Shown in pieces: positions 26,703 through 35,885 of a stretch of 64,000 nt of DNA. Numbering within the stretch: position 1 is the stretch's first letter; every line of letters begins with the position of its first letter. The DNA comes from Candidatus Lokiarchaeota archaeon. Lineage in GTDB: Archaea; Asgardarchaeota; Thorarchaeia; Thorarchaeales; Thorarchaeaceae. The notes beneath the pieces are model-generated. The model was not told the origin of the DNA, did no database searches, and was given only the letters and a program-made list of their open reading frames with translations. The translations under genes were made by a program, and so were the position numbers. Where the stretch lies: assembly GCA_014730275.1 (NCBI GenBank), contig WJIL01000016.1, positions 62,001-126,000 on the forward strand. The letters run 5' to 3'.

Positions 26703-26712
26703 CAGAAAGAAG

Positions 26713-28161
26713 GTGATTAGTCTGGAGCCAAGTGACCTGCTAGAAGACTACGGGAAGTCCCGGGATAGACTAGCTGATGTTTCGGCTGATTCTGATGTTT
26801 TCAATCGGGAATTTGGCTCACAACTCACAGCCTGGGAGTATCGTTTCCATCAAGAATTCAGGCAAAGAGTTAGCGGTCAAAGGATGCGATACAAAGGTTT
26901 TGTACGGCATACGACCAATGATTCTGTTTTCCTACTTTCTCCCAGTCCCTACATGCTTGGTGGAGTTTTCGTCTATCTTTACGAGAATCAAGAGCTCCCG
27001 CCAGATGGAGCAATAGTAGAGATTGAAGGGAGAAACATAGCCGTCCCATCTCTGCTCCAGCGCTCTGATGAGACTGTGCGGGCGATTTCTGCTGATGCTC
27101 TAGAAAAGGTAGAGTTCGATCTTCTTTCCGAAATCGAGCCACCAATGTCACTCAAGAATCTCTCACGATTGCTTTTCGAAGACGTCGGAATGGCAGAGGC
27201 AAGCAAACGGGTTTTTGCCCGTCTCTTCGTATCCAGTCCCCCATATCAAGATGCGGTTGGTGGATTGGCAACAGGAATCCAAGCCATCGCTAAGAAGAAA
27301 CAGGTACGCCGTCTATTTTCATTCATGAAAAAAGCTGTTCCGCGTACTCTTCGCGGGAGCTGGCCTGTAACCAAGAATGTGCGCGGTTTGCGTGTAGCAA
27401 CACCTGACCGTTGGCGCCTTGATGTTGGTACTACGAATAAATCAAAAATCAAGAAGCTTTGTGTGGAACGGGTCGACCCCTCTGGATTTCGTGAAGTTTC
27501 CATTGGTGCCCTTACTAATCGCGAGACCGCAGCACTGCCTGATGTACCTCTGGCTTTAGCCACCGAGGATTTCTGGGTTGAAAGTACCAATGCTGAGACA
27601 TTGAGCTTGCCAATCCTCAAATCCGCTATCACCTACCAGCTTCTTACCCCGCAGATTTCCGAAGATGCGATAGAATCTGCGACTGAGCATATAGTTTCAC
27701 GTCTTCAGCTATTGCGAGACAGTTTTGGTTTTGACAGATCTGTACTTGGAAGAGGTCATCTTCTAGATGCAGACCGTATGGGACGCCCACTTAGCACAAT
27801 ACGTCTAGCACGTTCGACAGCACGGGCTAAGTGGGATACCGATGTGACTGCGAAGGATTTGAGGCGAGCTTGGGACAATGTCCTTGAACCAGCCTTGAAA
27901 GAATTCGCTGAGATTGCTGCCCTGAGGGAAGGGGCTGAAGCTGATTGGGGCAAAGGCAGACCTTTGCATCGATACAATACGAAAGTACACCGGGCTCTGA
28001 GAAAACTGGATACTGGCAAAGCCACTTCACTTGGACCGACTTTGCAGGAGATTGCTGAGGAGGCTGGTGTTGAGGTTCAAAAGGCTGCAAGAACACTAGA
28101 AGAGATGAAGAAAGACGCAGTAGTCTATGAACCGCGCTCAGGTCATTACCGGCTAGTCTAG
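26713..28161 (+). CDS. MCM-like protein lacking ATPase motifs
   Basis: Protein of 482 residues. An N-terminal OB-like section (RYKGFVRHTTNDSVFLLSPSP) precedes a region like the start of the MCM AAA+ core (LLFEDVGMAEASKRVFARLF). The lid part is recognisable: LPILKSAITYQLLTPQISED, then RPLSTIRLARSTARAKWDTD and VTAKDLRRAW. The C-terminus is an MCM-type winged helix (LQEIAEEAGVEVQKAARTLE ending EPRSGHYRLV). No Walker A (GxxGxGKS) or Walker B is visible, so ATP hydrolysis is unlikely. It is 10 bases after the DNA methyltransferase and surely cotranscribed. This is inference from motif order. Confidence 0.55.
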   Translation: MISLEPSDLLEDYGKSRDRLADVSADSDVFNREFGSQLTAWEYRFHQEFRQRVSGQRMRYKGFVRHTTNDSVFLLSPSPYMLGGVFVYLYENQELPPDGAIVEIEGRNIAVPSLLQRSDETVRAISADALEKVEFDLLSEIEPPMSLKNLSRLLFEDVGMAEASKRVFARLFVSSPPYQDAVGGLATGIQAIAKKKQVRRLFSFMKKAVPRTLRGSWPVTKNVRGLRVATPDRWRLDVGTTNKSKIKKLCVERVDPSGFREVSIGALTNRETAALPDVPLALATEDFWVESTNAETLSLPILKSAITYQLLTPQISEDAIESATEHIVSRLQLLRDSFGFDRSVLGRGHLLDADRMGRPLSTIRLARSTARAKWDTDVTAKDLRRAWDNVLEPALKEFAEIAALREGAEADWGKGRPLHRYNTKVHRALRKLDTGKATSLGPTLQEIAEEAGVEVQKAARTLEEMKKDAVVYEPRSGHYRLV

Positions 28162-28167
28162 CGAATT

Positions 28168-28791
28168 TCACATATTGGAATAGAGCTTATCTTCCTGATC
28201 CGTAACTAGACCGTGCTTGAATTCTTCAGATTCTTCCCCCTCTTCCACTATAGACACATCACGGGGCCCTATTCTTCGAGCGTCGTACCCTCTAACTATA
28301 ACCATGGGGTCTAAATTCGCTTTGTCCGCGTCTTTCCCCCTCCAGATGTAGAATTTTTCCCAAGTGTCGAGAACAAATATCCCGTCACTCTTTAGTGAAT
28401 CTTCTCGTGCGGGTACTTCTCGAAACCAGATTTCATCTTCTACCTTGTGGACCTTCCATAGTCTGTGTTCATGCCTTCGAGTAGCAACTTCTCGTACAAA
28501 ACTTTCTGCGCTTTCTCGAGTCACTCGAAAGTTGGGAAATAGCTCACGAAATTCTCGGGGTTCATGTCCTGCTGGAAGACGAAGCAGTTCGATTTCTTCT
28601 TCCTTTGTCTGTTTGAGCACTCTGGCAGCTTGGCCCAATGTATGTTCTTCTACTTCGTTTTCAGACCCAACCCAGAGATATAGCTCGTCATCTGCATCTA
28701 CCAAGTAACAGTCTCTCTTTCCGAATGCTCCTTTTCTGGGCATGCGAATGAGCCTGCCCTTGATGATGTAGTAAACAACTGCTTCCGACAT
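28168..28791 (-). CDS. Two-domain gelsolin-like actin regulator
   Basis: Protein of 207 residues from the ATG at 28791 (MSEAVVYYIIKGRL). It has two gelsolin-like domains: about 6-90 (CYLVDADDELYLWVGSENE) and about 108-190 (GIFVLDTWEKFYIWRGKDAD). Each carries the family aspartates and the W-x-G signature. Thorarchaeota two-domain gelsolins are known to bind and sever actin in a calcium-dependent way. The actin target is probably encoded at 19336-20481. An in-frame ATG at 28866 would add an unlikely N-terminal arm. Confidence 0.85.
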   Translation of the reverse strand: MSEAVVYYIIKGRLIRMPRKGAFGKRDCYLVDADDELYLWVGSENEVEEHTLGQAARVLKQTKEEEIELLRLPAGHEPREFRELFPNFRVTRESAESFVREVATRRHEHRLWKVHKVEDEIWFREVPAREDSLKSDGIFVLDTWEKFYIWRGKDADKANLDPMVIVRGYDARRIGPRDVSIVEEGEESEEFKHGLVTDQEDKLYSNM

Positions 28792-29056
28792 TCGAATCCC
28801 CGTTTTGAAATTTGCAATCTTCTGGCTTTTGTTTATGGTCCGGATATTGGACGAATATATGAACAATTCCCTTCAAGATTGCCTTCGTTGATTAGTATTT
28901 GCTACTCGTTTTATTCTAAACGAATCGTGAAGTGAACCGCGCTATATCCCATAGATTGCTTGGTAAAAACTGCTTATGCATGTATTCTGTTTCTTAGGAG
29001 CCAGAATTGCAGCAAATTGATAAGAAAAACTCTCTACAATTCATTGAGGGAATGGC

Positions 29057-29720
29057 ATGCAACAGAAAAAGCTTGTTGGCATTATTGTTTTCTGTACCAT
29101 TGCGCTCATATTGATTCACCCGGTTCTCGGATGGCAAAACACCGGTGTCAAAAGCGACCATCTGAATGAGTACTACTTCTGGTGGGATGAAGAAACCCCA
29201 TTTGCGAATGTATCTTACAACATGCGATACCCCGCAACTAGTGCTAGTAGTCCTCTTGATCAGAGCGATCCAGGATTCCGCGTATCCATGAATGTGGATG
29301 GTGGAGAACAGCCCTGGTTCGCATATGCGGCTCTCGAGCTTCATGTTAGAGTTCAAGGACCTAGCTCACCAGAAGTTATGGTAGATGATGTATACTATGG
29401 TCAAGATACGATTGACGCATCCTTGGATGAGATGTTCAGCTTCCAAATTGCCACTTCTTCACATTCAAACATCCAGTATGATTGCAAGAGCCTTTCTGAG
29501 GAGAATTTCTTCCGAGTGGTATTCATGGGATGCTAACGGTTGGCCAACGAAGTACGACAAAGCATTGACAGTCACTTTAGAGCTGTCACTGGACCCTGAT
29601 ATCACAGCTCAATACAATGTTACTGTGGCTTATACCTACAAATTCTATACTAGTGGCCATTGGATGAATGAAGATGTCACATATTATGATTCTTGGTTGT
29701 ACTATTACAGCCCTTCGTAG
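29057..29720 (+). pseudogene. Secreted protein gene with a frameshift
   Basis: Frame 1 (29057-29536) begins with a signal peptide (KLVGIIVFCTIALILIHPVLG, about 5-25, cleavage near GW). It continues with a beta-rich extracellular sequence and stops after RVVFMGC. The natural continuation is in the next frame, 29505-29720 (SSEWYSWDANGWPTKYDKAL to YYDSWLYYYSPS). Removing one T from the ttt at 29506-29508 restores a single frame of about 220 residues. It is either a sequencing or assembly slip in a short homopolymer, or a recent mutation. No family was recognised; the aromatic- and Asn-rich C-terminus fits a beta-sandwich. Confidence 0.65.
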
Positions 29721-29805
29721 GAATCGAAGATAGTCAAGTGTACTCTCACAACTAATTTATGCCCGGCTTGCATATTATATACCATTCAGGGGGTTGAAAA
29801 GACGG

Positions 29806-30987
29806 ATGAATAAGTGGGAAACTGAGTTCCTCCGCAAATTGGTTGAACTGGATACCAACAGCGTTGAGAAACTGAATTACCCTCAGTGCGCAGAAGTATT
29901 GATGGATTATTGTAAGGATGCCGGTCTAGAGGTTGAAGTATTCGATTCCGAGGACGGGGGCATATCCCAACCAAATGTTGTTGCCACTATGGATGTAGGC
30001 GCCGAGAAGACGGTTTTGCTATGTACTCACTATGACATTGTGCCTGCTGGAGAGAGAGAAGAATGGACTAGAGATCCCTTTGCTTTAACTGTTGAGAAGG
30101 GAAAGGCATACGGTAGAGGCGTTAGTGATGACAAAGGTAACGTTGTTGCTGCTGTCAGTGCGGCAAAAGAGCTTATAGCAAATGGCACTTCAAAAGTGAA
30201 TCTCAAGATACTTATTTCGCCAAATGAGGAAGTCGGCGGCGAATATGGTATTGACTATTTGATCAATGGTCCGCCAACCATCCGTGGTGATTTTGCGGTA
30301 GTTGTAGATAGTGGTCCAGAATATGTGAGCATAGGAGCTAGCGGTGTAGTTGCAGGAGCAATCACTATCAAGGGTAAACAAGGACATGCTGGTTATCCCT
30401 TTATGTTCAGAAATGCAATACACTTGTCACTACCTTTTCTGGATGAAATAATGCGATTCTCCGATGCAAGACAAAATGTCGAATCCATGGTTCCTGCTCC
30501 TCCGGGGTCACCGCATCGAAATCTCTGGGGTCGTTTCAGTATAACCATGTATAACGCAGGAACAAAAACCAACGTGATTCCTGGTAAGGCCCAGATCTGT
30601 TTCGATTTGCGCTTGATTCCAGAGGAGAAATCTGAGGATATCATTAACGAGTTTGAGACGTTCTTCGAAAGTGTAAAAGAAGAAACCTTTGTCGATGCTG
30701 ATTTGGAAATCAAGCACAAGATTGACGGCTGGTCAACGGATCCACAACATCCGATGGTTACTTCTTTCCATGCTGCTGCAAAAGAAGTAGTGTCTCCAGA
30801 TATTGCACTTTGTGGCGAACTTGGTGGTAATGATGGAACCTACTTCAGGAAAGTTGGCATACCTACTGTTTGCTATGGTGTTATAGCTCGAGACTGTAAT
30901 TTTCATGGAGTTGATGAATTCATGCGGCTAGCTGATTTTGATAAAGTGAAGAACCTACTTATCCGATTTGCAGAGACTGGTGCCTGA
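29806..30987 (+). CDS. M20-family metallopeptidase/deacylase
   Basis: Zinc-dependent amide hydrolase of 393 residues, related to ArgE, DapE and carboxypeptidase G2. Metal and catalytic residues: LCTHYDIVPAG, YGRGVSDDKGNVVA, SPNEEVGGEYG, and the late His in DCNFHGVDEF. The dimerisation domain with GKQGHAGYPF is present. The ATG at 29806 is preferred; TTG 29794 is also in frame. A TATA-like attatata lies about 30 bases upstream. Its stop overlaps the start of the next gene (TGATG). The substrate is undetermined. Confidence 0.85.
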   Translation: MNKWETEFLRKLVELDTNSVEKLNYPQCAEVLMDYCKDAGLEVEVFDSEDGGISQPNVVATMDVGAEKTVLLCTHYDIVPAGEREEWTRDPFALTVEKGKAYGRGVSDDKGNVVAAVSAAKELIANGTSKVNLKILISPNEEVGGEYGIDYLINGPPTIRGDFAVVVDSGPEYVSIGASGVVAGAITIKGKQGHAGYPFMFRNAIHLSLPFLDEIMRFSDARQNVESMVPAPPGSPHRNLWGRFSITMYNAGTKTNVIPGKAQICFDLRLIPEEKSEDIINEFETFFESVKEETFVDADLEIKHKIDGWSTDPQHPMVTSFHAAAKEVVSPDIALCGELGGNDGTYFRKVGIPTVCYGVIARDCNFHGVDEFMRLADFDKVKNLLIRFAETGA

Positions 30988-32111
30988 TGTCTTCGCTTTC
31001 AGACCTAAAAATTGGGGCTCCGGGCCCCTTTCTTCCTCCATGGGAGAATGTTGAGAAGAATGCTCGATTAATTGATTCATTGGGTTATGACAGTATGGCA
31101 TTCCCAGATCATTTTGCAGGATTTGTACCTGATAGCATATGGACGCCTGATGTTACCCCTTTGGCCCTTGTTCAACAATCCCCTCATACGTACTTCGAGC
31201 TGGGGAGCATAATGTCTGCCTGTGCTGTCGTAACCGAGAGAGTCAAGTTGATTTCTGCTGTTACCGAACCGATTCGACGACATCCCTTCTTACTAGCTCA
31301 AATGTTCTTGACCCTGGACCATATTAGCCACGGTCGCACCATTATGGGCATTGGTGCAGGGGAGGTTGAGAATATCGAGCCCTACGGGTTATCGTACTCC
31401 GCCCAAGTTGGGAAACTTCGAGAAGCACTAGAAATCATTCAGATGATCTGGGAAACTCACGAACCTATCACCTTTGAGGGTCGCTTTTGGAACCTGAAGA
31501 ATGCAGTAATGTCTTTGAGACCCGCTAGAGAAGGTCACCCACCGCCAATTTGGATTGGAGCGCATGGACCAAAGATGCTAGAGTTAACAGCTGAATTTGG
31601 GGATGGCTGGATACCCACATTGCTTAAGCCACACGATTATGGTGAACGGTTGAGAATTATCGAGAATCATAGGGATCGAATGGACAAAGAGGGGAATTTT
31701 ACGCCAGCTTTGTGGAGCTGGTGTATCCTCGATCAGGACCCGACGATTTGTGAAGAGATGATGGATACTCCATTGGCCAAAGCATTTGCTCTTCTGTATC
31801 CCGCAACTGAATGGAAGAAGCTTGGATATTCTCATCCATTGGGTGACGATTTCTACTCGTTGAGGGACTATGTACCCCAAGAGCTGGATCGCGAGACTGC
31901 ACTCAGGGCGATTGAACAAGTACCAATGGACATTCTCAAGGAGTTTTATCTGTACGGCTCAGCCGAGGACATCATATCTGCGCTCGAAGACTATCAGGAA
32001 AAAGGCCTTGAGCACATCATCCTCTGGAATTCTACCGGGATGTTTGATTTGGAACGGACCAAAAACTCTTACAGCATATTGAAACAAATTCTGTCCTATG
32101 TCAAAGGATAA
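30987..32111 (+). CDS. LLM-class F420-dependent oxidoreductase (Mer-like)
   Basis: Luciferase-like TIM-barrel enzyme of 374 residues. Features include FPDHFAGFVPDS, a conserved MGIGAGEVENIEPYG and PPIWIGAHGPKMLELTAEFGDGWIPT, typical of F420-dependent members such as methylene-H4MPT reductase and related dehydrogenases. The start overlaps the M20 stop by one base, and the end overlaps the ITPase gene by 14 bases, so the three are coexpressed. True Mer activity is possible but not provable here. Confidence 0.82.
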   Translation: MSSLSDLKIGAPGPFLPPWENVEKNARLIDSLGYDSMAFPDHFAGFVPDSIWTPDVTPLALVQQSPHTYFELGSIMSACAVVTERVKLISAVTEPIRRHPFLLAQMFLTLDHISHGRTIMGIGAGEVENIEPYGLSYSAQVGKLREALEIIQMIWETHEPITFEGRFWNLKNAVMSLRPAREGHPPPIWIGAHGPKMLELTAEFGDGWIPTLLKPHDYGERLRIIENHRDRMDKEGNFTPALWSWCILDQDPTICEEMMDTPLAKAFALLYPATEWKKLGYSHPLGDDFYSLRDYVPQELDRETALRAIEQVPMDILKEFYLYGSAEDIISALEDYQEKGLEHIILWNSTGMFDLERTKNSYSILKQILSYVKG

Positions 32112-32661
32112 CACCCCTCTCATCTTGGTTACGCAAAACAAACATAAACTCAAGGAACTCACTCCTCTGTTCGAACGATATGATGTGAATTTCGAAACCT
32201 CCCCAATAGAGAAAACGGAGGTCCGCTCTCAGAGTGTTGAGATTATTGCTAAGAAAGCTGCACAAATCGCGTATGACTCACTGAACCGACCGGTAGTCCT
32301 AGACGATACTGGATTCTACATTGAGCATCTTGATGGTTTCCCAGGAGCTTATGCAGCCTATGTCCTCGATACAATCGGCACTGCAGGAATCCTCAAGCTC
32401 ATGGAAGATGCCACTGACAGAACGGCACGATTCATTACGGGGGTTGGATATTGCGATAGCCATCAATGTAGGACCTTCGAAGGTGTTATGGAGGGCCAAA
32501 TAGGCTATGAAGAAGCAGGAGGGGGCGGCTTTGGATACGATCCTATTTTCAAGCCTGAAGGTTTCGAGAAGACATATGCTGAGCTTGCATTTTCCGAAAA
32601 AGTAGAAATTTCTCATCGTACCCGCGCTTTCAAGAAATTCTTGAAATGGTATACAACTTAA
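32098..32661 (+). CDS. rdgB: XTP/dITP diphosphatase (Ham1/RdgB family)
   Basis: House-cleaning nucleotide pyrophosphatase of 187 residues that removes dITP, XTP and similar bases from the pool. The signature LILVTQNKHKLKEL, the central VLDDTGFYIEHLDGFPGAY and GGGFGYDPIFKPEG are all present, ending SHRTRAFKKF. It is the third gene of the 29.8-32.7 kb operon, starting inside the end of the LLM gene. Confidence 0.93.
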   Translation: MSKDNTPLILVTQNKHKLKELTPLFERYDVNFETSPIEKTEVRSQSVEIIAKKAAQIAYDSLNRPVVLDDTGFYIEHLDGFPGAYAAYVLDTIGTAGILKLMEDATDRTARFITGVGYCDSHQCRTFEGVMEGQIGYEEAGGGGFGYDPIFKPEGFEKTYAELAFSEKVEISHRTRAFKKFLKWYTT

Positions 32662-32697
32662 AAGCACCAGAATTATCACCATCAGTAGTGGTGGTAT

Positions 32698-33456
32698 ATG
32701 TCTGTCAGTGAAGCTACGAAAAAGGCGCTGAAGGAGCTCGGTCTTACTGAATACGAGCTCCAAGCATATGTGGCGCTGGTATCCGGTGGCGAAATGTCCG
32801 CCTCTGAAGTGAGTTCTGCTTCTGAAGTTCCGTACAGCAGAGTGTATGATGTGCTGAATCGGCTGGAGGACAAAGGATTCATTCAAGTTCGAGGTGGACG
32901 TCCTACTATCTATGTTGCCAAGGCCCCTACTGAAGTGGTTCGCCTTGTGAAACTGGAGTGGGAACGACGTTTGGAGAAACACGGGGATCGTGTCGTAGAA
33001 GAATTACAGCCACGTTTTGAGAAGGATACACAGGCAACAACCCGTGATGTCTGGGTACTTCACGGACGAGCAGCAATTCTTGCAAAAGCAATGGAAATGC
33101 TAGAACAAGCAAGAGATGAAGTTAAGCTATCATTACCGAGGCTTGACTTGTCACTAGAAGATCTCGATGCTGTTGTTGAAAGGGTTCTAGAGCTCAAGGC
33201 AAAACGGGTGCGGATTCTAACCGCGGATGTTGATGAAACAATTGAACCCGTCATACCATCGGAATATGAAGTCCGGACAAGGGATCGAGTTTTTGGTGCT
33301 GGCTTGGTTGTTGATTCTGAACAAACACTGATTATCATTGCAGGCGGAGAGGATGAAACCAGTTTTGTTGGCGTTTATTCGTCTCATGCCGTTTTCGCAG
33401 CTATTGCGAATGCTTACTTCGATTCGCTATGGGATGAAAGCACTGATTTCGGGTGA
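32698..33456 (+). CDS. TrmB-family transcriptional regulator
   Basis: Protein of 252 residues. The N-terminal winged helix LGLTEYELQAYVALVSGG, then VPYSRVYDVLNRLEDKGFI, is the TrmB signature. It is followed by a helical spacer and a sensor domain (about 110-250) that in TrmB proteins binds sugars or other effectors. It is followed by another HTH protein gene 74 bases downstream. The regulated genes are unknown. Confidence 0.88.
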   Translation: MSVSEATKKALKELGLTEYELQAYVALVSGGEMSASEVSSASEVPYSRVYDVLNRLEDKGFIQVRGGRPTIYVAKAPTEVVRLVKLEWERRLEKHGDRVVEELQPRFEKDTQATTRDVWVLHGRAAILAKAMEMLEQARDEVKLSLPRLDLSLEDLDAVVERVLELKAKRVRILTADVDETIEPVIPSEYEVRTRDRVFGAGLVVDSEQTLIIIAGGEDETSFVGVYSSHAVFAAIANAYFDSLWDESTDFG

Positions 33457-33530
33457 TACAGGAGCTTTTTAGACCTAACAAAGACCATTCTCTGAGGTCC
33501 GTTTATTGGAGGATCTCAGGGGTTTGTAGA

Positions 33531-34874
33531 ATGGATGGATTGGAAGCTAAGCTCACGCCTAATGCCCAAGCATTTCTCGATAAAGTAGAGTATTTCCAGA
33601 TTTCTAATGGTATTGCCAGCGTGGAAGATGAACACCAACACCTTTACGAAATAGTTGAGAATTTCAGAGGGAATCTCTATGAAGCACTGGTTCAAAGGCT
33701 TAAAGAAATACTGAGACCGGGCGGTGTGAAAATCGTTACCGAGAGCGACCTTTCGTCCATTGTTAATGAGCTTGTGAGGACAAATGCGTCAATCTTACGG
33801 AAACCAGAATTAAGCACCCTTTCGGTAGCAGTAGAAAAACCTGGTATGTCTATGAAACGAATGAGTACGGAAATTACAGATTTAAGCTATAACCAAGTAC
33901 GAAGAGCGATGTCCAGGTTAGAGAGTAATGGCATCTATACTGTACGTGGTCTTTTGAATGCGTCCTTGTTGGGACTACGGCGATACCTCATTGTGCTCGA
34001 TTCGCCGAACCTTATTCCCACAGGACCATATTTTCACAAATTCTTGTTCACAACTACAGCTCAGAAAGTGTATGTTGTAGCCACCTTTCCTAAAGAAAAG
34101 GAGGCTGATTTTCTAAATATGGTGCGATCACTCCGGACAGATGCAAGAAGTGTAACAGCCTACTCGCTGTCGAGAGGCTCTCTCCATTTCAGTCCAGCCT
34201 ACTACTCGGAGGAAAAACGATCATGGGAAATCGAACCACTACACTTTGGCATGATGCTTCGACAAGGAGGTGAAGAGCTAGTGTTTGGTCGTCCAATACG
34301 ACATTCTGATGAAACCGAAGTTATTCTCGCGAATTCTGAACCGAAAATACTTCATGTTCTCCAACAGTCCTATAACATGTCCATTTCACAGATTGCATCT
34401 AAGACTGGCCTTTCAGAGACTACAGTGGTAGAAACACGCCTGTGTTTATTCAATGATCGTATTGTGCTCCCTCGCCCACATTTACGCATTCCGACATTAC
34501 GGGAAATGCTTCTTTTTCATATGTCTGATGCAGCTGGGGATTTGTTTGCTACGTCTCGTTATCTACCCATAACCTACAGCTCGAAACTTGAAAATCTAGA
34601 GACCTCCGAACAGAGGATATTGCTTCTAGCATACTGCAGAGGCGGATTGACAAAGCAGATGAAAGACTTGGCATTACGTGCTACTTCGCTTGTTGATAAC
34701 GTCGTGGTTCACAGACTGCAGTGTGGAATATCTGATTGCGTCCCTGTTGAGACCATGTATGATACCAAGAAGGGGGAATGGATTTACAGCAACACTCTGT
34801 TCGACGCTATCGGGTACAACACGATCAAACGAAGTGCGTCACGGGACAGCATTCCTCTTGACTTGTCTTGGTAA
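33531..34874 (+). CDS. HTH-containing protein of unknown function
   Basis: Protein of 447 residues from ATG 33531 (MDGLEAKLTPNAQ); a longer frame from 33453 overlaps the TrmB stop. Two helix-turn-helix-like segments are visible: MSTEITDLSYNQVRRAMSRL (about 110-130) and ISQIASKTGLSETTVVETRL (about 285-305). Between them are repeated beta-alpha blocks. It resembles archaeal Lrp/PadR-like large regulators only in general plan. It lies just downstream of a TrmB gene and is probably regulatory, but no family is certain. Confidence 0.55.
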   Translation: MDGLEAKLTPNAQAFLDKVEYFQISNGIASVEDEHQHLYEIVENFRGNLYEALVQRLKEILRPGGVKIVTESDLSSIVNELVRTNASILRKPELSTLSVAVEKPGMSMKRMSTEITDLSYNQVRRAMSRLESNGIYTVRGLLNASLLGLRRYLIVLDSPNLIPTGPYFHKFLFTTTAQKVYVVATFPKEKEADFLNMVRSLRTDARSVTAYSLSRGSLHFSPAYYSEEKRSWEIEPLHFGMMLRQGGEELVFGRPIRHSDETEVILANSEPKILHVLQQSYNMSISQIASKTGLSETTVVETRLCLFNDRIVLPRPHLRIPTLREMLLFHMSDAAGDLFATSRYLPITYSSKLENLETSEQRILLLAYCRGGLTKQMKDLALRATSLVDNVVVHRLQCGISDCVPVETMYDTKKGEWIYSNTLFDAIGYNTIKRSASRDSIPLDLSW

Positions 34875-34940
34875 CCTTGCTATCAAAATCCATATTTGGG
34901 CGCCTGAACTGATTCAGTTTTGCAGAAAGGGCGTCCGGCT

Positions 34941-35876
34941 ATGTTTGAAATAGTGTTTCTTGGAACAGGTGGCTCCATGCCTACTGAAGGCCGGAATCTT
35001 CCTGCTGTAGCTGTGCGGTTCAAAGGGTGGATTTTCCTCCTTGACGCAGGCGAAGACGTTCAGCGGCAATTTCAGAAGGCCAACTTAGGTCTTAACAAGA
35101 ACATGGCTGTATTCATAAGCCACATGCATGCTGATCATATCCTTGGTTTACCAGGACTCTTACTCAGGTTTTCTCTGCTTGGCAGAATCAAACCACTTTC
35201 TATCTACGGACCTCCACCGTTAGTCCAATACGTAAAATCATGTCAAGAGACTATTCACCTGGGTACACCCTTTGAGACAACAGTGTATGCAATCGAAGAG
35301 GGCCCTCTTCTTGATGTTGATGATCTGTCTATCGAAGCCTTTGAGGTAGACCATCGCGGATTCGCTTTGGGCTATTCACTCACCTATCAGCGGCCAACTG
35401 GCCCTTTCATTCCTGAAACTGCAAGGGATTTAGGAATCCCTGAAGGCCCCTTGTGGGGCAAGCTGTCTTCTGGTGAGGCTGTTGAACTGGAAAACGGCCA
35501 GATTATTGAACCACAAGAGGTTACAGGTCCAAAGCCCCCGCCTATCAAAATCGTCTATTCCGGTGATACGCGATATTGCGACACACTTGTAGAAGCGGCT
35601 CAAAACGCAGATGTACTGATTTCTGAAGCTATGTACACCTCTGAGCATGCTGATTTAGCCGAGCCTCGTGGTCACATGACCGCTACAGAAGCAGCACAGC
35701 TAGCAGTAGAAGCAGATGTAGATCTATTGGTGCTAACTCATTACAGTCCACGCTACGAAGATGGTGGACAAATCGCACATGATGCTAGAACGATATTCTC
35801 CAATTCGATTGTTGCTGAAGACTTGATGCGAATCAAGATGGATACCGAGGGCAATCAGCAAATCATTCGTCCGTGA
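34941..35876 (+). CDS. rnz: Ribonuclease Z
   Basis: Metallo-beta-lactamase-fold endonuclease of 311 residues that removes 3' trailers from pre-tRNAs. The zinc motif SHMHADHILGLPG (H61, H63, D65, H66) is followed by VDHRGFALGY, YSGDTRYCDT and HMTATEAAQLA. The family exosite arm is represented by RPTGPFIPETARDLGIPEG. The start at 34941 gives the usual MFEIVFLGTGG. Since CCA is not encoded in the tRNA gene of this window, 3' processing would be needed before CCA addition. Confidence 0.93.
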   Translation: MFEIVFLGTGGSMPTEGRNLPAVAVRFKGWIFLLDAGEDVQRQFQKANLGLNKNMAVFISHMHADHILGLPGLLLRFSLLGRIKPLSIYGPPPLVQYVKSCQETIHLGTPFETTVYAIEEGPLLDVDDLSIEAFEVDHRGFALGYSLTYQRPTGPFIPETARDLGIPEGPLWGKLSSGEAVELENGQIIEPQEVTGPKPPPIKIVYSGDTRYCDTLVEAAQNADVLISEAMYTSEHADLAEPRGHMTATEAAQLAVEADVDLLVLTHYSPRYEDGGQIAHDARTIFSNSIVAEDLMRIKMDTEGNQQIIRP

Positions 35877-35885
35877 TACGGATAC

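Noticed and set aside
26713-28161. Restriction endonuclease partner of the methyltransferase
   Set aside because: No PD-(D/E)xK, HNH or GIY-YIG motif is visible; MCM-like lid and winged-helix patterns explain the sequence better.
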